Source: Sphingomonas phyllosphaerae (GTDB taxonomy: Bacteria > Pseudomonadota > Alphaproteobacteria > Sphingomonadales > Sphingomonadaceae). Taken from it: 64,000 nt of DNA. The notes beneath the pieces were generated by a model. The model was not told where the DNA came from. It did no database searches and was given only the letters and a program-made list of their open reading frames with translations. Each line of letters opens with the position of its first letter. Position 1 is the first letter of the stretch. The stretch is taken from NCBI RefSeq assembly GCF_029623345.1, contig NZ_JAPYKH010000009.1, forward strand, positions 102,250 through 166,249, in the 5' to 3' direction. The position numbers were made by a program, and so were the translations under genes. This document shows, one piece after another, positions 1 to 8,136 of the stretch.

Positions 1-354
1 GTCCGGTCGATCATCCCCGTGGCAGCGGTTCACCAGGTCCAGCAGCGTCGATCGCATAGCTTCGAGCGTAGCCGCCTTACGCCCAAGTTCATCGGCGCGC
101 GCCTGGGCCAGCATCTTTACTTCGCTGCTCGAACGGCTGCGATCCGACCAGAGGCCGAGGAGTGTGCGGATCTCCTCGATCGGGAACCCCAGATCGCGCG
201 CATTGGCAATGAAGCGCAGCCGGTGAACATCGGCCTCTGAATAATCCCGGTAGCTTCCGCGCCGAGGCGGCGCAGGCACCAGGCCAATCTTCTCGTAGTG
301 GCGGATCATGCGCTGAGAGACGCCGCTGGCGTCCGACGCCGTTCCGATGTTCAC
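1..354 (-). CDS. MerR-family regulator, CueR-like (3' end beyond window)
   Basis: This is a transcription activator of the MerR family, most likely a Cu(I) sensor. The translation starts at a GTG ([24 protein letters not shown]) and shows the N-terminal winged helix-turn-helix and the RHYEKIGL motif, followed by the dimerisation helix. The window edge cuts it after 118 codons, so the metal loop is incomplete; only the first cysteine (about residue 111, in NRCHGDD) is visible, at the place of the first CueR metal cysteine. The start overlaps the stop of the upstream copper ATPase by 4 bp (GTGA), so the pair is translationally coupled and probably autoregulated from the MerR-type promoter at 2841-2871. 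The copper assignment comes from the neighbour gene, not from a seen metal site. Confidence 0.85.
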   Translation of the reverse strand, partial: MNIGTASDASGVSQRMIRHYEKIGLVPAPPRRGSYRDYSEADVHRLRFIANARDLGFPIEEIRTLLGLWSDRSRSSSEVKMLAQARADELGRKAATLEAMRSTLLDLVNRCHGDDRPD

Positions 355-2816
355 AACTTCACCGCGTTGAGCCGCAGCGCGTTCAGAACGACAGTGAAAG
401 ACGAGAGCGCCATCGCCGCACCGGCTAGCATCGGCGAGAGCAGAATGCCGGCGACGGGATACAGCACCCCGGCCGCAACCGGCACGCCGATGCCGTTGAA
501 CAAGAACGAGAAGAACAGGTTCTGGCGGATATTGCGCATCGTCGCGTGGGCGAGCTTGCGCGCTCGCACGATCGCCGACAGGTCGCCGCGCGTGAGCGTC
601 ATGCCGGCGCTTTCGATCGCCACGTCCGTTCCCGTGCCCATCGCCAGGCCCACGTCCGCAGCGGCAAGCGCCGGGGCGTCATTGATGCCGTCGCCGGCCA
701 TCGCGACCTTGGCGCCGCTTGCCTTCAGCTCGCCGATGATGCGCGCTTTGTCTTCCGGCCGCAGATCGGCGCGCACGTCATCGAGGCCGCCTACCGCGCG
801 CGCGACCGCATCGGCGGTCCCACGATTGTCGCCGGTGAGCATGACAACGCGCAAGCCCTCTTTGCGAAGTGCGGCAATGGCGTCGCGTGCCGATGCCCGC
901 ACCGGATCGGCGACCGCCAGCAAGCCAGCGAGCGCCCCATCGATCGCGACCAGGATGACACCTGCGCCCTCGCTACGATGATGATCAGCAGCGGCATCGA
1001 CCGGCTTGGGATCAGCGCCGATCCGGTTCATTTGCGCGGCGTTGCCGATTACGACCGAGCGGCCGTCGACCTTTGCGCTGACACCCAGGCCGGTTTGCGA
1101 GGCGAAGTCCGCGACCGTGCCGAGCTGCAATGCCCGCTCCTTGGCGGCAACGACGATCGCGTGAGCGAGCGGGTGTTCGGATTGCCCTTCGACGGCCGCG
1201 GCAAGCGCGAGCATGTCGTTTTCCGCTACTGCGCCGACCGTCTCGACCGCGACCAGCTTAGGCTTGCCTTCCGTGAGCGTGCCCGTCTTGTCGATGACGA
1301 GCGTATCGACCTTCTCTAGCCCCTGTAAGGCTTCCGCATTCTTGACCAGCACCCCGGCTGTCGCGCCGCGCCCGGTGCCGACCATGATCGACATGGGTGT
1401 GGCGAGCCCGAGCGCGCACGGACAGGCGATGACCAGCACGGCGATAGCGTTGAGCAGGGCATGGCCCATGCGCGGCTCAGGGCCGACTAGCGACCATACC
1501 ACGAACGTCACCACCGAGATCAGCACGACCAGCGGCACGAACCAGCCCGACACCCGATCGGCGACCGCCTGAATCGGGGCGCGGCTGCGCTGCGCTTCGG
1601 CGACCATGCGGACGATCCGCGCCAGCATCGTATCCGCACCGACGGCGCGGGCTTCCATAACCAGGCTACCCGTGCCGTTGACGGTGCCCCCCGTGACGGC
1701 CGCCTCTACTTCCTTGAGGACCGGTGCAGGCTCGCCGGTGAGCATGGATTCATCGACCGACGAACGGCCTTCGACCACCACGCCATCGACAGGAATCGCT
1801 TCGCCGGGACGGACCCGCAGCCGATCGCCAGCGGCGACGTCAGCAAGGCCGACTTCTTCCTCCGAGCCGTCAGTTCGCAACCGTCGGGCTGTTTTGGGAG
1901 CGAGATCCATGAGGGCGCGTATCGCGCGCCCCGTCGCCGCCCTGGCGCGCAGTTCGAGCACCTGCCCGAGCAGCACCAGCGTCACCACGACGCCGGCGGC
2001 CTCGTAATAGATCGGGACCATCCCTCCGTGCATCCGAAACGTCGCGGGGAACAGGCCCGGCGCGAGCGTCGCGACCACGCTGTAGAGGAAGGCCGCGCCG
2101 ACCCCGATCGCGATCAGCGTGAACATATTGAGATGGCGGGTTCGGATCGAGGTCCATCCTCGCTCAAAAAACGGCAAGCCCGCCCACAACACGATCGGCG
2201 CGGTAAGCGCGAGCTGGACCCACGGCGAGGCCGCAGGACTGACGACATTGAGGCCGAGCATCTCGGCAAACATCGAAACGACGAGGAGCGGGATCGTCAG
2301 TGCGCCGGCCACCCACAGCCGGCGTGTGAAATCGACCAGCTCGGGGTTGGGTGTGTCGTCGAGCGATGGTTCTTCGGGCTCGAGCGCCATGCCACAGATA
2401 GGGCACGTGCCCGGCCCCTCCTGGCGGACTTGCGGGTGCATCGGGCACGTCCACATCGCGCCCGGCGTCGCTGTTGGCTCAGGTTTTGGCTTATCGCCGA
2501 GATAGGCGTTCGGATCAGCCACGAACTTGGTCCGGCACCCGGCGCTGCAAAAATGGTATTCATTGCCGGCGTGCTCAGCATGGTGCGCCGTTTTCGCCGG
2601 ATCGACCGTCATGCCGCACACCGGGTCCGCTACCTTGGTCGCTTCGCCGGGCCCCTTGGGTCCCGAACAGCAGCCAGCCATTTTGCCGGCCTGTTCGACT
2701 GGCACTGACGCGGTAGAGGCCCCAGAGCAGCATGAAGCGGGCTCGGCAGCCGGCTCGGCTGACTTTGCTGAGCAGCCGCAACCCCCGGTATGGGCATGAG
2801 AATGAGGATCGTTCAT
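351..2816 (-). CDS. copA: Copper-translocating P1B-type ATPase
   Basis: This inner-membrane Cu(I) exporter has 821 residues. I chose the ATG at 2816 because GAAGGAGT lies 6 nt upstream; a longer reading to 2843 lacks this. In order it has a His/Cys-rich N-terminus with CGCS and CC motifs, a YHS-type domain (PVCGMTVDP, about 65-106), a heavy-metal-binding CPMHP...CPICGM domain (about 121-147), membrane helices, the TGEP actuator motif, the CPC ion-binding motif (about 465-467), DKTGT phosphorylation site (about 509), HP motif and GDGIND hinge. Length and domain order match YHS/HMBD-containing CopA ATPases rather than HMA-domain ones. It heads an operon with the CueR-like gene downstream. Confidence 0.95.
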   Translation of the reverse strand: MNDPHSHAHTGGCGCSAKSAEPAAEPASCCSGASTASVPVEQAGKMAGCCSGPKGPGEATKVADPVCGMTVDPAKTAHHAEHAGNEYHFCSAGCRTKFVADPNAYLGDKPKPEPTATPGAMWTCPMHPQVRQEGPGTCPICGMALEPEEPSLDDTPNPELVDFTRRLWVAGALTIPLLVVSMFAEMLGLNVVSPAASPWVQLALTAPIVLWAGLPFFERGWTSIRTRHLNMFTLIAIGVGAAFLYSVVATLAPGLFPATFRMHGGMVPIYYEAAGVVVTLVLLGQVLELRARAATGRAIRALMDLAPKTARRLRTDGSEEEVGLADVAAGDRLRVRPGEAIPVDGVVVEGRSSVDESMLTGEPAPVLKEVEAAVTGGTVNGTGSLVMEARAVGADTMLARIVRMVAEAQRSRAPIQAVADRVSGWFVPLVVLISVVTFVVWSLVGPEPRMGHALLNAIAVLVIACPCALGLATPMSIMVGTGRGATAGVLVKNAEALQGLEKVDTLVIDKTGTLTEGKPKLVAVETVGAVAENDMLALAAAVEGQSEHPLAHAIVVAAKERALQLGTVADFASQTGLGVSAKVDGRSVVIGNAAQMNRIGADPKPVDAAADHHRSEGAGVILVAIDGALAGLLAVADPVRASARDAIAALRKEGLRVVMLTGDNRGTADAVARAVGGLDDVRADLRPEDKARIIGELKASGAKVAMAGDGINDAPALAAADVGLAMGTGTDVAIESAGMTLTRGDLSAIVRARKLAHATMRNIRQNLFFSFLFNGIGVPVAAGVLYPVAGILLSPMLAGAAMALSSFTVVLNALRLNAVKL

Positions 2817-2840
2817 GGCGTAACTCCTTCGACCCGAAGG

Positions 2841-2871
2841 CATGTAGGGTCTGACACCGTGTCAGGGTCAA
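2841..2871 (-). promoter_or_regulatory. CueR-type promoter/operator of the copper ATPase operon
   Basis: Read on the minus strand, a TTGACC -35 (2871-2866) and TACATG -10 (2846-2841) are separated by 19 bp, the over-long spacing typical of MerR-family promoters. The spacer holds a perfect 15-bp palindrome CTGACACGGTGTCAG (2851-2865), where a MerR dimer would bind. It sits 25 bp upstream of the ATPase start codon. Confidence 0.8.
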
Positions 2872-3027
2872 GGCCAGGTCGAGCTTAACCCGCGACAGTG
2901 CGGCCAAGCCGCCTCATATGAGCTACGCGGCCGAAGGCGTTGCCCCTCGAAAAGGGCCAAGCAGGCGAGGGAAAGTGCGACCTGGCGCGTATCCCCTTTA
3001 GGGCGGGGATAAGACGGAGAATGACCG

Positions 3028-3360
3028 ATGCATCAGATGGACCCCGCGATGAAGGCGTGCATGGACGCCTGCCACGAATGCCATATCACCTGTCTTCATA
3101 TGGCGATGAACCACTGCCTTGAGGCAGGTGGGAAGCACGCCGAGCCGCAGCACATGAAAATCATGGCCGATTGCGTGCAGATTTGCGCGGTCGCGATCGA
3201 CTTCATGGCCCGCAAATCCGAACACCATCGTCATATCTGCCGCGAGTGCGCCGAGATTTGCCGGGCGTGCGCGGCGAGTTGCGAAGGGCTCGCCGGCATG
3301 GAGGATTGCGTCGCGGCCTGTAACCGTTGCGCCGAGGAATGCGAGAAGATGGCCGCCTGA
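3028..3360 (+). CDS. Four-helix-bundle copper-binding protein (Csp/DUF326-like)
   Basis: This is a 110-residue protein with 16 cysteines spaced as CxxxC and CxxC along predicted amphipathic helices, for example CMDACHECHITC, CVQIC and CRECAEICRACAASC. That pattern is the hallmark of the DUF326/copper storage protein family, whose members bind many Cu(I) ions inside a four-helix bundle. No signal peptide or Tat motif is visible, so a cytosolic store (Csp3-like) is likely. It begins just after GGAGAATGACCG and stands divergent to the Cu ATPase and convergent to copD. A strong hairpin follows the stop. Confidence 0.88.
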   Translation: MHQMDPAMKACMDACHECHITCLHMAMNHCLEAGGKHAEPQHMKIMADCVQICAVAIDFMARKSEHHRHICRECAEICRACAASCEGLAGMEDCVAACNRCAEECEKMAA

Positions 3361-3364
3361 GCGA

Positions 3365-3389
3365 GGCGGGCGGCATTCGGCCGCCCGCC
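3365..3389. terminator. Bidirectional hairpin between the Csp-like gene and copD
   Basis: A perfect 10-bp stem GGCGGGCGGC/GCCGCCCGCC with loop ATTCG lies in the 31-bp gap between two convergent stops. No T-run follows, so termination is inferred from position and stability. Confidence 0.6.
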
Positions 3390-3391
3390 CC

Positions 3392-4321
3392 TCACATCGC
3401 CGAAGCGGGCGGTTCGAGTGTTCCCAGCCATGCGACGAGCGCCAGGATCGCCACTGCGCAGCTCGCCTCAACTGCGAGGCTGCGCCGCAGGGCGCGAAGC
3501 GCGCCATAATGATCGACCGCGGTGATCGAGCGCTCGAACGCCGGCGTAAGCCGAAAGCGGTTGAACGACGCAAGCGCGAGCATCGCGCCGAAGAGGGCGA
3601 GCTTGGCGATCAGAAGCTGGCCGTAGACCGTAGCTGTGAGGTTCGGCAGATTGGCGAGGCCGACCAGCAACCAGGCATTGACGATCCCGGTGACGGCGAT
3701 CGTGCCGACCATTATCGTGCCCACCAAGCCAAACCCGTGCAGTGCGCGGTGCGTCAGCGTCAGATGGGTGGCATCGACGCGACCAACCGGCCGGGCGACG
3801 AGAAGCACGAGCCCGAGCAGGGCGCCGGCCCAGGCCCCGCCCGCAAGCAGGTGGAGAATGTCGGCGCCCAGATGCACCCAGCCAACAGCGCCCTCGTCCA
3901 TCGCGCCGTGCCCCGTCCAAGCAAGCGTGGCGAGCGCCACGCCCGCAGCGAACGCCACCAGGCCGAGCAGAGCCGCGCGACCGGCTGCCACGAGGGCCGC
4001 GATCAACGCCACCGCGAGCGCAGCCATGCGCGCTTCCCACGCGGCGCCCGTCGCGGACCCGGAGAGGAGCATCCCGATCGCCTCCCGATCGATCGGCCAG
4101 GCCGGCGCCCCGGCCATCGCCGCCGCCAGCAGCGCGAGGGCGATCCCGGAGAACAGGAGGCTGAGCAGGCCGCTTCCGACGAGCCAGGGGCGCAAGGCGA
4201 GCGCGTCGGCGCGCTCGCCCGCTTTGAGGCCGTAGAGACTGAAGGCCGACAGGCCGAACAATCCGCTCAGCGTTGCATAGAGCGCGAAGCGAACCGCGAT
4301 CAGCGGCCAGTCGGTCTCCAC
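3392..4321 (-). CDS. copD: CopD-family copper resistance membrane protein
   Basis: This is a polytopic inner-membrane protein of about 309 residues with about eight hydrophobic segments and the C-terminal CopD domain (HLTLTHRALHGFGLVG... and GQLLIAKLALFGAMLALAS). CopD proteins are thought to take copper across the inner membrane or pass it from CopC. The start is set at GTG 4321, two bases after the copC stop, because no ATG precedes the first helix and the reading upstream overlaps copC. Spacing to copC implies translational coupling. The exact start is uncertain, as a good ribosome site is not resolvable inside the copC end. Confidence 0.87.
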   Translation of the reverse strand: METDWPLIAVRFALYATLSGLFGLSAFSLYGLKAGERADALALRPWLVGSGLLSLLFSGIALALLAAAMAGAPAWPIDREAIGMLLSGSATGAAWEARMAALAVALIAALVAAGRAALLGLVAFAAGVALATLAWTGHGAMDEGAVGWVHLGADILHLLAGGAWAGALLGLVLLVARPVGRVDATHLTLTHRALHGFGLVGTIMVGTIAVTGIVNAWLLVGLANLPNLTATVYGQLLIAKLALFGAMLALASFNRFRLTPAFERSITAVDHYGALRALRRSLAVEASCAVAILALVAWLGTLEPPASAM

Positions 4322-4323
4322 CC

Positions 4324-4695
4324 TTACTTGACCGCGAAGGCGAAGTTTCCGGCTACCCGGTGAGTGTCGACCGAGACCACGTGCCACGCGACGCTGTAGC
4401 GGCCCGCGGCGAGCGGCGCCTTGGGCGTGACGATGAGCGTGCGGCCATCATCGGCGACCCCGGCTGCAGCCGCGACCTTCATGGGCGGGTGCGCGGCGCC
4501 GCCATGCGCTGTCATCATCAGGTCCGCGCCCGAAAACTTCGGCATCAGCTTTTCGCTGAACCGAAGCGCGAGACGCGCTGGCTTGGTGACAGTCGCGTTC
4601 GGCGCCGGTGAGGCGGACAGCAACTTAGGGTGAGCCTGAGCGGCGCTGGCGAGCCCGAGGATGGCAAGGGCGGCAGGGACTAGGGCGCGACGCAT
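4324..4695 (-). CDS. copC: CopC-family periplasmic copper-binding protein
   Basis: This is a 123-residue secreted protein. A signal peptide (MRRALVPAALAILGLASAAQA) is followed directly by HPKLLSASPAPNATV, whose N-terminal His is the Cu(II) ligand of mature CopC. SVDTHRVAG near the C-terminus contains the second conserved Asp/His pair. The Met-rich Cu(I) loop is reduced (MPKFSGADLMM). The start at 4695 has CACGGAG upstream; readings that begin further upstream have low-complexity sequence and are not credible. It is first in a copCD operon and diverges from the sensor/sigma operon. Confidence 0.93.
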   Translation of the reverse strand: MRRALVPAALAILGLASAAQAHPKLLSASPAPNATVTKPARLALRFSEKLMPKFSGADLMMTAHGGAAHPPMKVAAAAGVADDGRTLIVTPKAPLAAGRYSVAWHVVSVDTHRVAGNFAFAVK

Positions 4696-4736
4696 GAGGT
4701 TACTCCGTGATGTTCTGTCCATTCTACGCGGCACAG

Positions 4737-4755
4737 TCGCGTAACCCTCACGCGA
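4737..4755. promoter_or_regulatory. Inverted repeat in the copC / sigma-operon divergent region
   Basis: TCGCGT-AACCCTC-ACGCGA is an exact 6-bp dyad with a 7-bp spacer in the 119-bp gap between the divergent copC and anti-sigma-like genes. The GTAACC inside it recurs at about 4781. It could be an operator or part of an ECF-type promoter; only the dyad is seen. Confidence 0.35.
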
Positions 4756-4814
4756 CCGATGAGGGATGATGGGCAGCGCTGCGTAACCAGTGTTAGAGGG
4801 GCGGAGTGGAAAAC

Positions 4815-5087
4815 ATGGATGATCTGGACAGTGCGTTGGCGAGATTGGCGGGAGCACCTGTTCCGGCCGCGCTGGACGACGTCGAAGCACGTGTTCTCGC
4901 CCGCATCGGCACCCGGCCGGTCGTGCGACAGGCCGGGCTCGGCTTCGGTGTGGTGACGGTCGCGGCATTGGCGATCGGCATGATCGGTGCCGAGTTGCCG
5001 GCGACCGCGAGCCCCGCGGTGTCGCTCGCACCGCTCGGTGGGGCTTCGCCGCTCGCACCCTCGACTTTGCTGATAGGCGAGCCGTGA
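4815..5087 (+). CDS. Small membrane protein, CnrY-like putative anti-sigma factor
   Basis: This is a 90-residue protein with a cytoplasmic N-terminal part (MDDLDSALARLAGAPVPAAL), one hydrophobic helix (about 44-62, FGVVTVAALAIGMIGAEL) and a short outer tail. The start at ATG 4815 has GGAG 8 nt upstream. It opens a three-gene unit with 4-bp overlaps: this gene, a periplasmic metal sensor and an ECF sigma factor. That order matches CnrY-CnrX-CnrH and NccY-X-H, where the Y protein is a membrane anti-sigma factor. Sequence similarity to CnrY itself is not evident by eye, so the role rests on size, topology and position. Confidence 0.7.
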   Translation: MDDLDSALARLAGAPVPAALDDVEARVLARIGTRPVVRQAGLGFGVVTVAALAIGMIGAELPATASPAVSLAPLGGASPLAPSTLLIGEP

Positions 5088-5524
5088 CCTCGACCAAGCG
5101 CGTCATTCTGTGTGTCGTCCTCGCCTTTGTTGCGGCGATCGGAGGCGTGTTCGTCGGACGTGCGCTGTTGCCCCATCCCAAGCAGCCGGGCACCGCGCTG
5201 CACGAGGTACTGCACCACAAGCTCGCGCTCGATGCCGATCAGCAGGCAAAGCTGAAGGTTCTGGAGGACCGGTTCGCGGTGCAACGGCGCGCTCTCGAGC
5301 TGGAGTTGCGCGCGACCAATGCCCGGCTCGCCGAGGCGATCGAGGCCGAGCACGGCAACGGCCCGCGGGTCACGGCCGCGGTCGATCAGAGCCATGCCGC
5401 GATGGGCGAGCTGCAGAAGGCCACGTTGGCGCATATCTTCGCCATGCGGCAGCTTCTGCGGACCGATCAGACCTCCCAGTTCGACGACGCGGTGGTGAAG
5501 GCGCTCACCGACGGCCAGGGGTGA
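5084..5524 (+). CDS. Periplasmic heavy-metal sensor, CnrX/Spy-CpxP-like
   Basis: This 146-residue protein has an N-terminal signal anchor (RVILCVVLAFVAAIGGVFVG) and a helical periplasmic domain with LHEVLHHKLALDADQQAKLKVLEDRF, which resembles the metal-sensing helical hairpin of CnrX/ZraP-like proteins. The HEVLHH histidines could be metal ligands. It starts at GTG 5084, overlapping the upstream stop by 4 bp. By analogy to CnrX it would sense metal in the periplasm and release the sigma factor from the anti-sigma. The neighbouring genes point to copper as the signal, which is an inference. Confidence 0.8.
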   Translation: MTSTKRVILCVVLAFVAAIGGVFVGRALLPHPKQPGTALHEVLHHKLALDADQQAKLKVLEDRFAVQRRALELELRATNARLAEAIEAEHGNGPRVTAAVDQSHAAMGELQKATLAHIFAMRQLLRTDQTSQFDDAVVKALTDGQG

Positions 5525-6114
5525 GCCTCGATTGGACCACGCTGTCCGATGGCGAGCTGGCGACGCTCAGCATCGCGGGTCGGCAGGCCGCTTTCGCCGA
5601 AATCGTGCGACGCTACCAACAGCCGGTGTTCCGGCTCGCGCGGGCATGCGTCGGCGAACCCGACGAAGCGCTCGATCTGGTGCAGGAGACGTTCGTGGCC
5701 GCACACCAGGCCCTCCCGCGCTACGACGGGCAGCGCGCCATGAGAGCGTGGCTTTCGACGATCGCGATCAACAAATGTCGTGACTGGGCGCGAAAGCGCA
5801 CGGTGCGCCGGTTCTTCTCCTTCGCGGCCCCCATCGATCATCGGGCTGAAGCTGTGGTGGACGATCAGGTGGCGATCGACGACGGCGCAGCCGACCGCCA
5901 GGAGCTGGACCGGGTAACAAAAGCCATTTCCGCTCTGCCCATGAATCTAAAAGAGGCTCTGGTGCTGCGCACCATCGAGGGTTTGAGCCAAGCCGAAACC
6001 GCCGACGTGCTGGGGATCAGCCAGAAGGCTGTCGAAACCCGCCTCTACCGTGCCCGCTCGCGCCTCCTCGAAAAGTTGAACACTGAACAAGGGATCGGCG
6101 TGCGGGACGCGTAG
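5521..6114 (+). CDS. ECF RNA polymerase sigma factor (CnrH-like)
   Basis: This is a 197-residue extracytoplasmic-function sigma factor. Region 2 is visible as FAEIVRRYQQPVFRLARACVG...EALDLVQETFVAA, with region 2.4 at AMRAWLSTIAINKCRDWARKR; region 4 is LPMNLKEALVLRTIEGLSQAE followed by the helix-turn-helix ISQKAVETRLYRARSRL. The start at GTG 5521 overlaps the sensor stop by 4 bp; a longer frame runs upstream but only antisense-like residues precede this GTG. It should drive transcription of its own operon and probably copAB just downstream. Confidence 0.93.
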   Translation: MSLDWTTLSDGELATLSIAGRQAAFAEIVRRYQQPVFRLARACVGEPDEALDLVQETFVAAHQALPRYDGQRAMRAWLSTIAINKCRDWARKRTVRRFFSFAAPIDHRAEAVVDDQVAIDDGAADRQELDRVTKAISALPMNLKEALVLRTIEGLSQAETADVLGISQKAVETRLYRARSRLLEKLNTEQGIGVRDA

Positions 6115-6148
6115 AAGGTGTGAAACGGGCCGGTCGCGGCCCACCTTC
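6114..6148 (+). promoter_or_regulatory. Hairpin between the sigma gene and copA
   Basis: GAAGGTG and CACCTTC flank an inner perfect GGGCCG/CGGCCC stem in the 45-bp gap before copA, just ahead of the GAGGAGC ribosome site. No T-run follows. It could stabilise or attenuate the mRNA; only the fold potential is seen. Confidence 0.4.
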
Positions 6149-6159
6149 GAGGAGCTTTC

Positions 6160-8136
6160 ATGTCGCGCGTTCTCGACCGCCGCCAAGTGCTGCGCGGTGC
6201 CACCCTAGCCGGAAGCGGCCTTGCTCTGTCGGCCTATATGCCGGCGTGGGCGCAGCCGGTGTCCGCGGGCATCGCCAAGCCGTTGCCGACAGTTTCGGGC
6301 GACGACATTACGTTAAAGATCGCTCACCAGATGATGATGATCGACGGACGGCAGAGCCACGCGATCGGCATCAACGGCACCGTGCCCGCTCCGCTCATCC
6401 GCTTGCGCGAGGGGCAGAACGTCCGCCTTCATGTCATGAACGAGCTGGACGAGGAGACGTCAATCCACTGGCATGGGCTGTTGGTGCCCTTCCAGATGGA
6501 CGGTGTGCCCGGCATCAACTTCCCGGGCATCCCCGCGCGCTCGACCTTCACCTACGAGTTCCCGATCATCCAGAGCGGCACCTACTGGTATCACAGCCAC
6601 TCGGGGCTCCAGGAGCAGGAGGGGCACTACGGGCCGATCCTGATCGACCCCAAGGACCCCGACCCGGTGCAGTTCGATCGCGAGCACGTCATCGTACTGT
6701 CTGATCACAGCTTCCAGCACCCGCACTACCTTTTCGACCGCCTGAAGAAGGAGTCGGGCTACTTCAACCGCCAGCGCCAGACTCTAAGCGGGCTGCTGGC
6801 GGGCAAGGATCAGCCGCTGAAAGAGCGGCTGATGTGGGGCAAGATGCGGATGGACCCCGCCGACGTCGCCGACGTGACCGCCTCGACCTACACCTACTTG
6901 GTCAACGGCTACGGTCCGAAGGATAACTGGACCGCGTTGTTCCGGCCGGGCGAGCGGGTGCGGCTTCGCTTCATCAACGCGTCGTCCATGACGACCTTCA
7001 ACGTCCGCATTCCCGGCCTGCCGATGACGATCGTCGCGGCCGATGGGTTGAACGTGCGCCCCGTTCAGATCGACGAGTTCCAGTTCGGTCCGGCCGAAAC
7101 CTATGATGCGATCGTCACGCCGCCCGACATGCGTGCCTACACGCTGGTGGGCGAAAGCGTCGACCGGTCCGGCATGGCGCGCGCGACTCTCGCACCCCGC
7201 GAGGGCATGGCGGCAGAAGTCCCGCCGCTCCGCAAGCGGCCGCTCGCGACCATGAAGGACATGGGCATGGGCGGCCATGACATAAGCACCATGGATCACG
7301 GTTCCATGAAGGGCATGGGGAGCGGTACGACCAGTGCAGAGGCCGGATCGATGGCGGGCATGGACCACAGCACGATGGACCATGGAGCGGGTGCCGGTTC
7401 GATGCAGGGCATGGACCATTCCCAGATGAACCATGGCGCGGCCGGCGCTGCTGCTGGCGCCATGGCCGGGATGACAGCGCCGCAAGGTCAGAGCGGCGCA
7501 AAGGCCGGGATGGCTCACGGGTCCGGCGCGATGCCGGGCATGGCGGATGGGCAGTCGATGGCCGGGATGGACATGGGCGACATGAACATGCGCGACTTCT
7601 CGAAGGCCCCCGGCGTGAAGAAGGGTCCGGGCGTCCAGACCATCTCGGCTATGCCCGTCGATCGCACCGGCGAGCCAGGTCAGGGACTGGAGAACGTCGG
7701 GCACCGCGTGCTGACCTATCGCGATCTTGTTGCCCTAGACCGCAATCCCGACACCCGGGCTCCCGAGCGCGAGATCAAGCTCCACCTTACCGGCAACATG
7801 GAACGGTACATGTGGGGCTTCGATGGCGAGAAGCTGTCGGAGAGTCCCGATCCGATCACCCTGCTGCACGGGGAGCGGGTGCGTGTCACCCTCATCAATG
7901 ACACGATGATGGGGCACCCCATCCATATCCACGGTCACTTCTTCGACCTGGTGACGGGGAAAGGCGCGTACGCGCCCCGAAAACATACCGTGCTCGTCCA
8001 GCCAGGTGGCACGGTGAGCTGGGACGTGACAGGCGAGGAAGGCGATTGGGCGTTCCACTGCCACATGCTCTACCACATGCACGCAGGCATGATGCGCGTC
8101 GTCCAGGTCCGCAAGGCCGGGGAGGCGGCAGCGTGA
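6160..8136 (+). CDS. copA: Periplasmic multicopper oxidase CopA
   Basis: This 658-residue Tat-exported multicopper oxidase probably oxidises Cu(I) and binds copper in the periplasm. The Tat signal is DRRQVLRGATLAGSGLALSA. Three cupredoxin domains carry the copper ligands: SIHWHG and WYHSHSG in domain 1, HPIHIHGHFF and HCHMLYHMHAGM in domain 3. Between domains 2 and 3 (about residues 365-470) is a long Met/His-rich insert of repeated MxGMDH, MxHG and GMxxM motifs, a typical copper-loading region. The start has GAGGAGC upstream. It is the first structural gene behind the ECF operon and overlaps copB by 4 bp. It is distinct from the ATPase also called CopA. Confidence 0.96.
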   Translation: MSRVLDRRQVLRGATLAGSGLALSAYMPAWAQPVSAGIAKPLPTVSGDDITLKIAHQMMMIDGRQSHAIGINGTVPAPLIRLREGQNVRLHVMNELDEETSIHWHGLLVPFQMDGVPGINFPGIPARSTFTYEFPIIQSGTYWYHSHSGLQEQEGHYGPILIDPKDPDPVQFDREHVIVLSDHSFQHPHYLFDRLKKESGYFNRQRQTLSGLLAGKDQPLKERLMWGKMRMDPADVADVTASTYTYLVNGYGPKDNWTALFRPGERVRLRFINASSMTTFNVRIPGLPMTIVAADGLNVRPVQIDEFQFGPAETYDAIVTPPDMRAYTLVGESVDRSGMARATLAPREGMAAEVPPLRKRPLATMKDMGMGGHDISTMDHGSMKGMGSGTTSAEAGSMAGMDHSTMDHGAGAGSMQGMDHSQMNHGAAGAAAGAMAGMTAPQGQSGAKAGMAHGSGAMPGMADGQSMAGMDMGDMNMRDFSKAPGVKKGPGVQTISAMPVDRTGEPGQGLENVGHRVLTYRDLVALDRNPDTRAPEREIKLHLTGNMERYMWGFDGEKLSESPDPITLLHGERVRVTLINDTMMGHPIHIHGHFFDLVTGKGAYAPRKHTVLVQPGGTVSWDVTGEEGDWAFHCHMLYHMHAGMMRVVQVRKAGEAAA

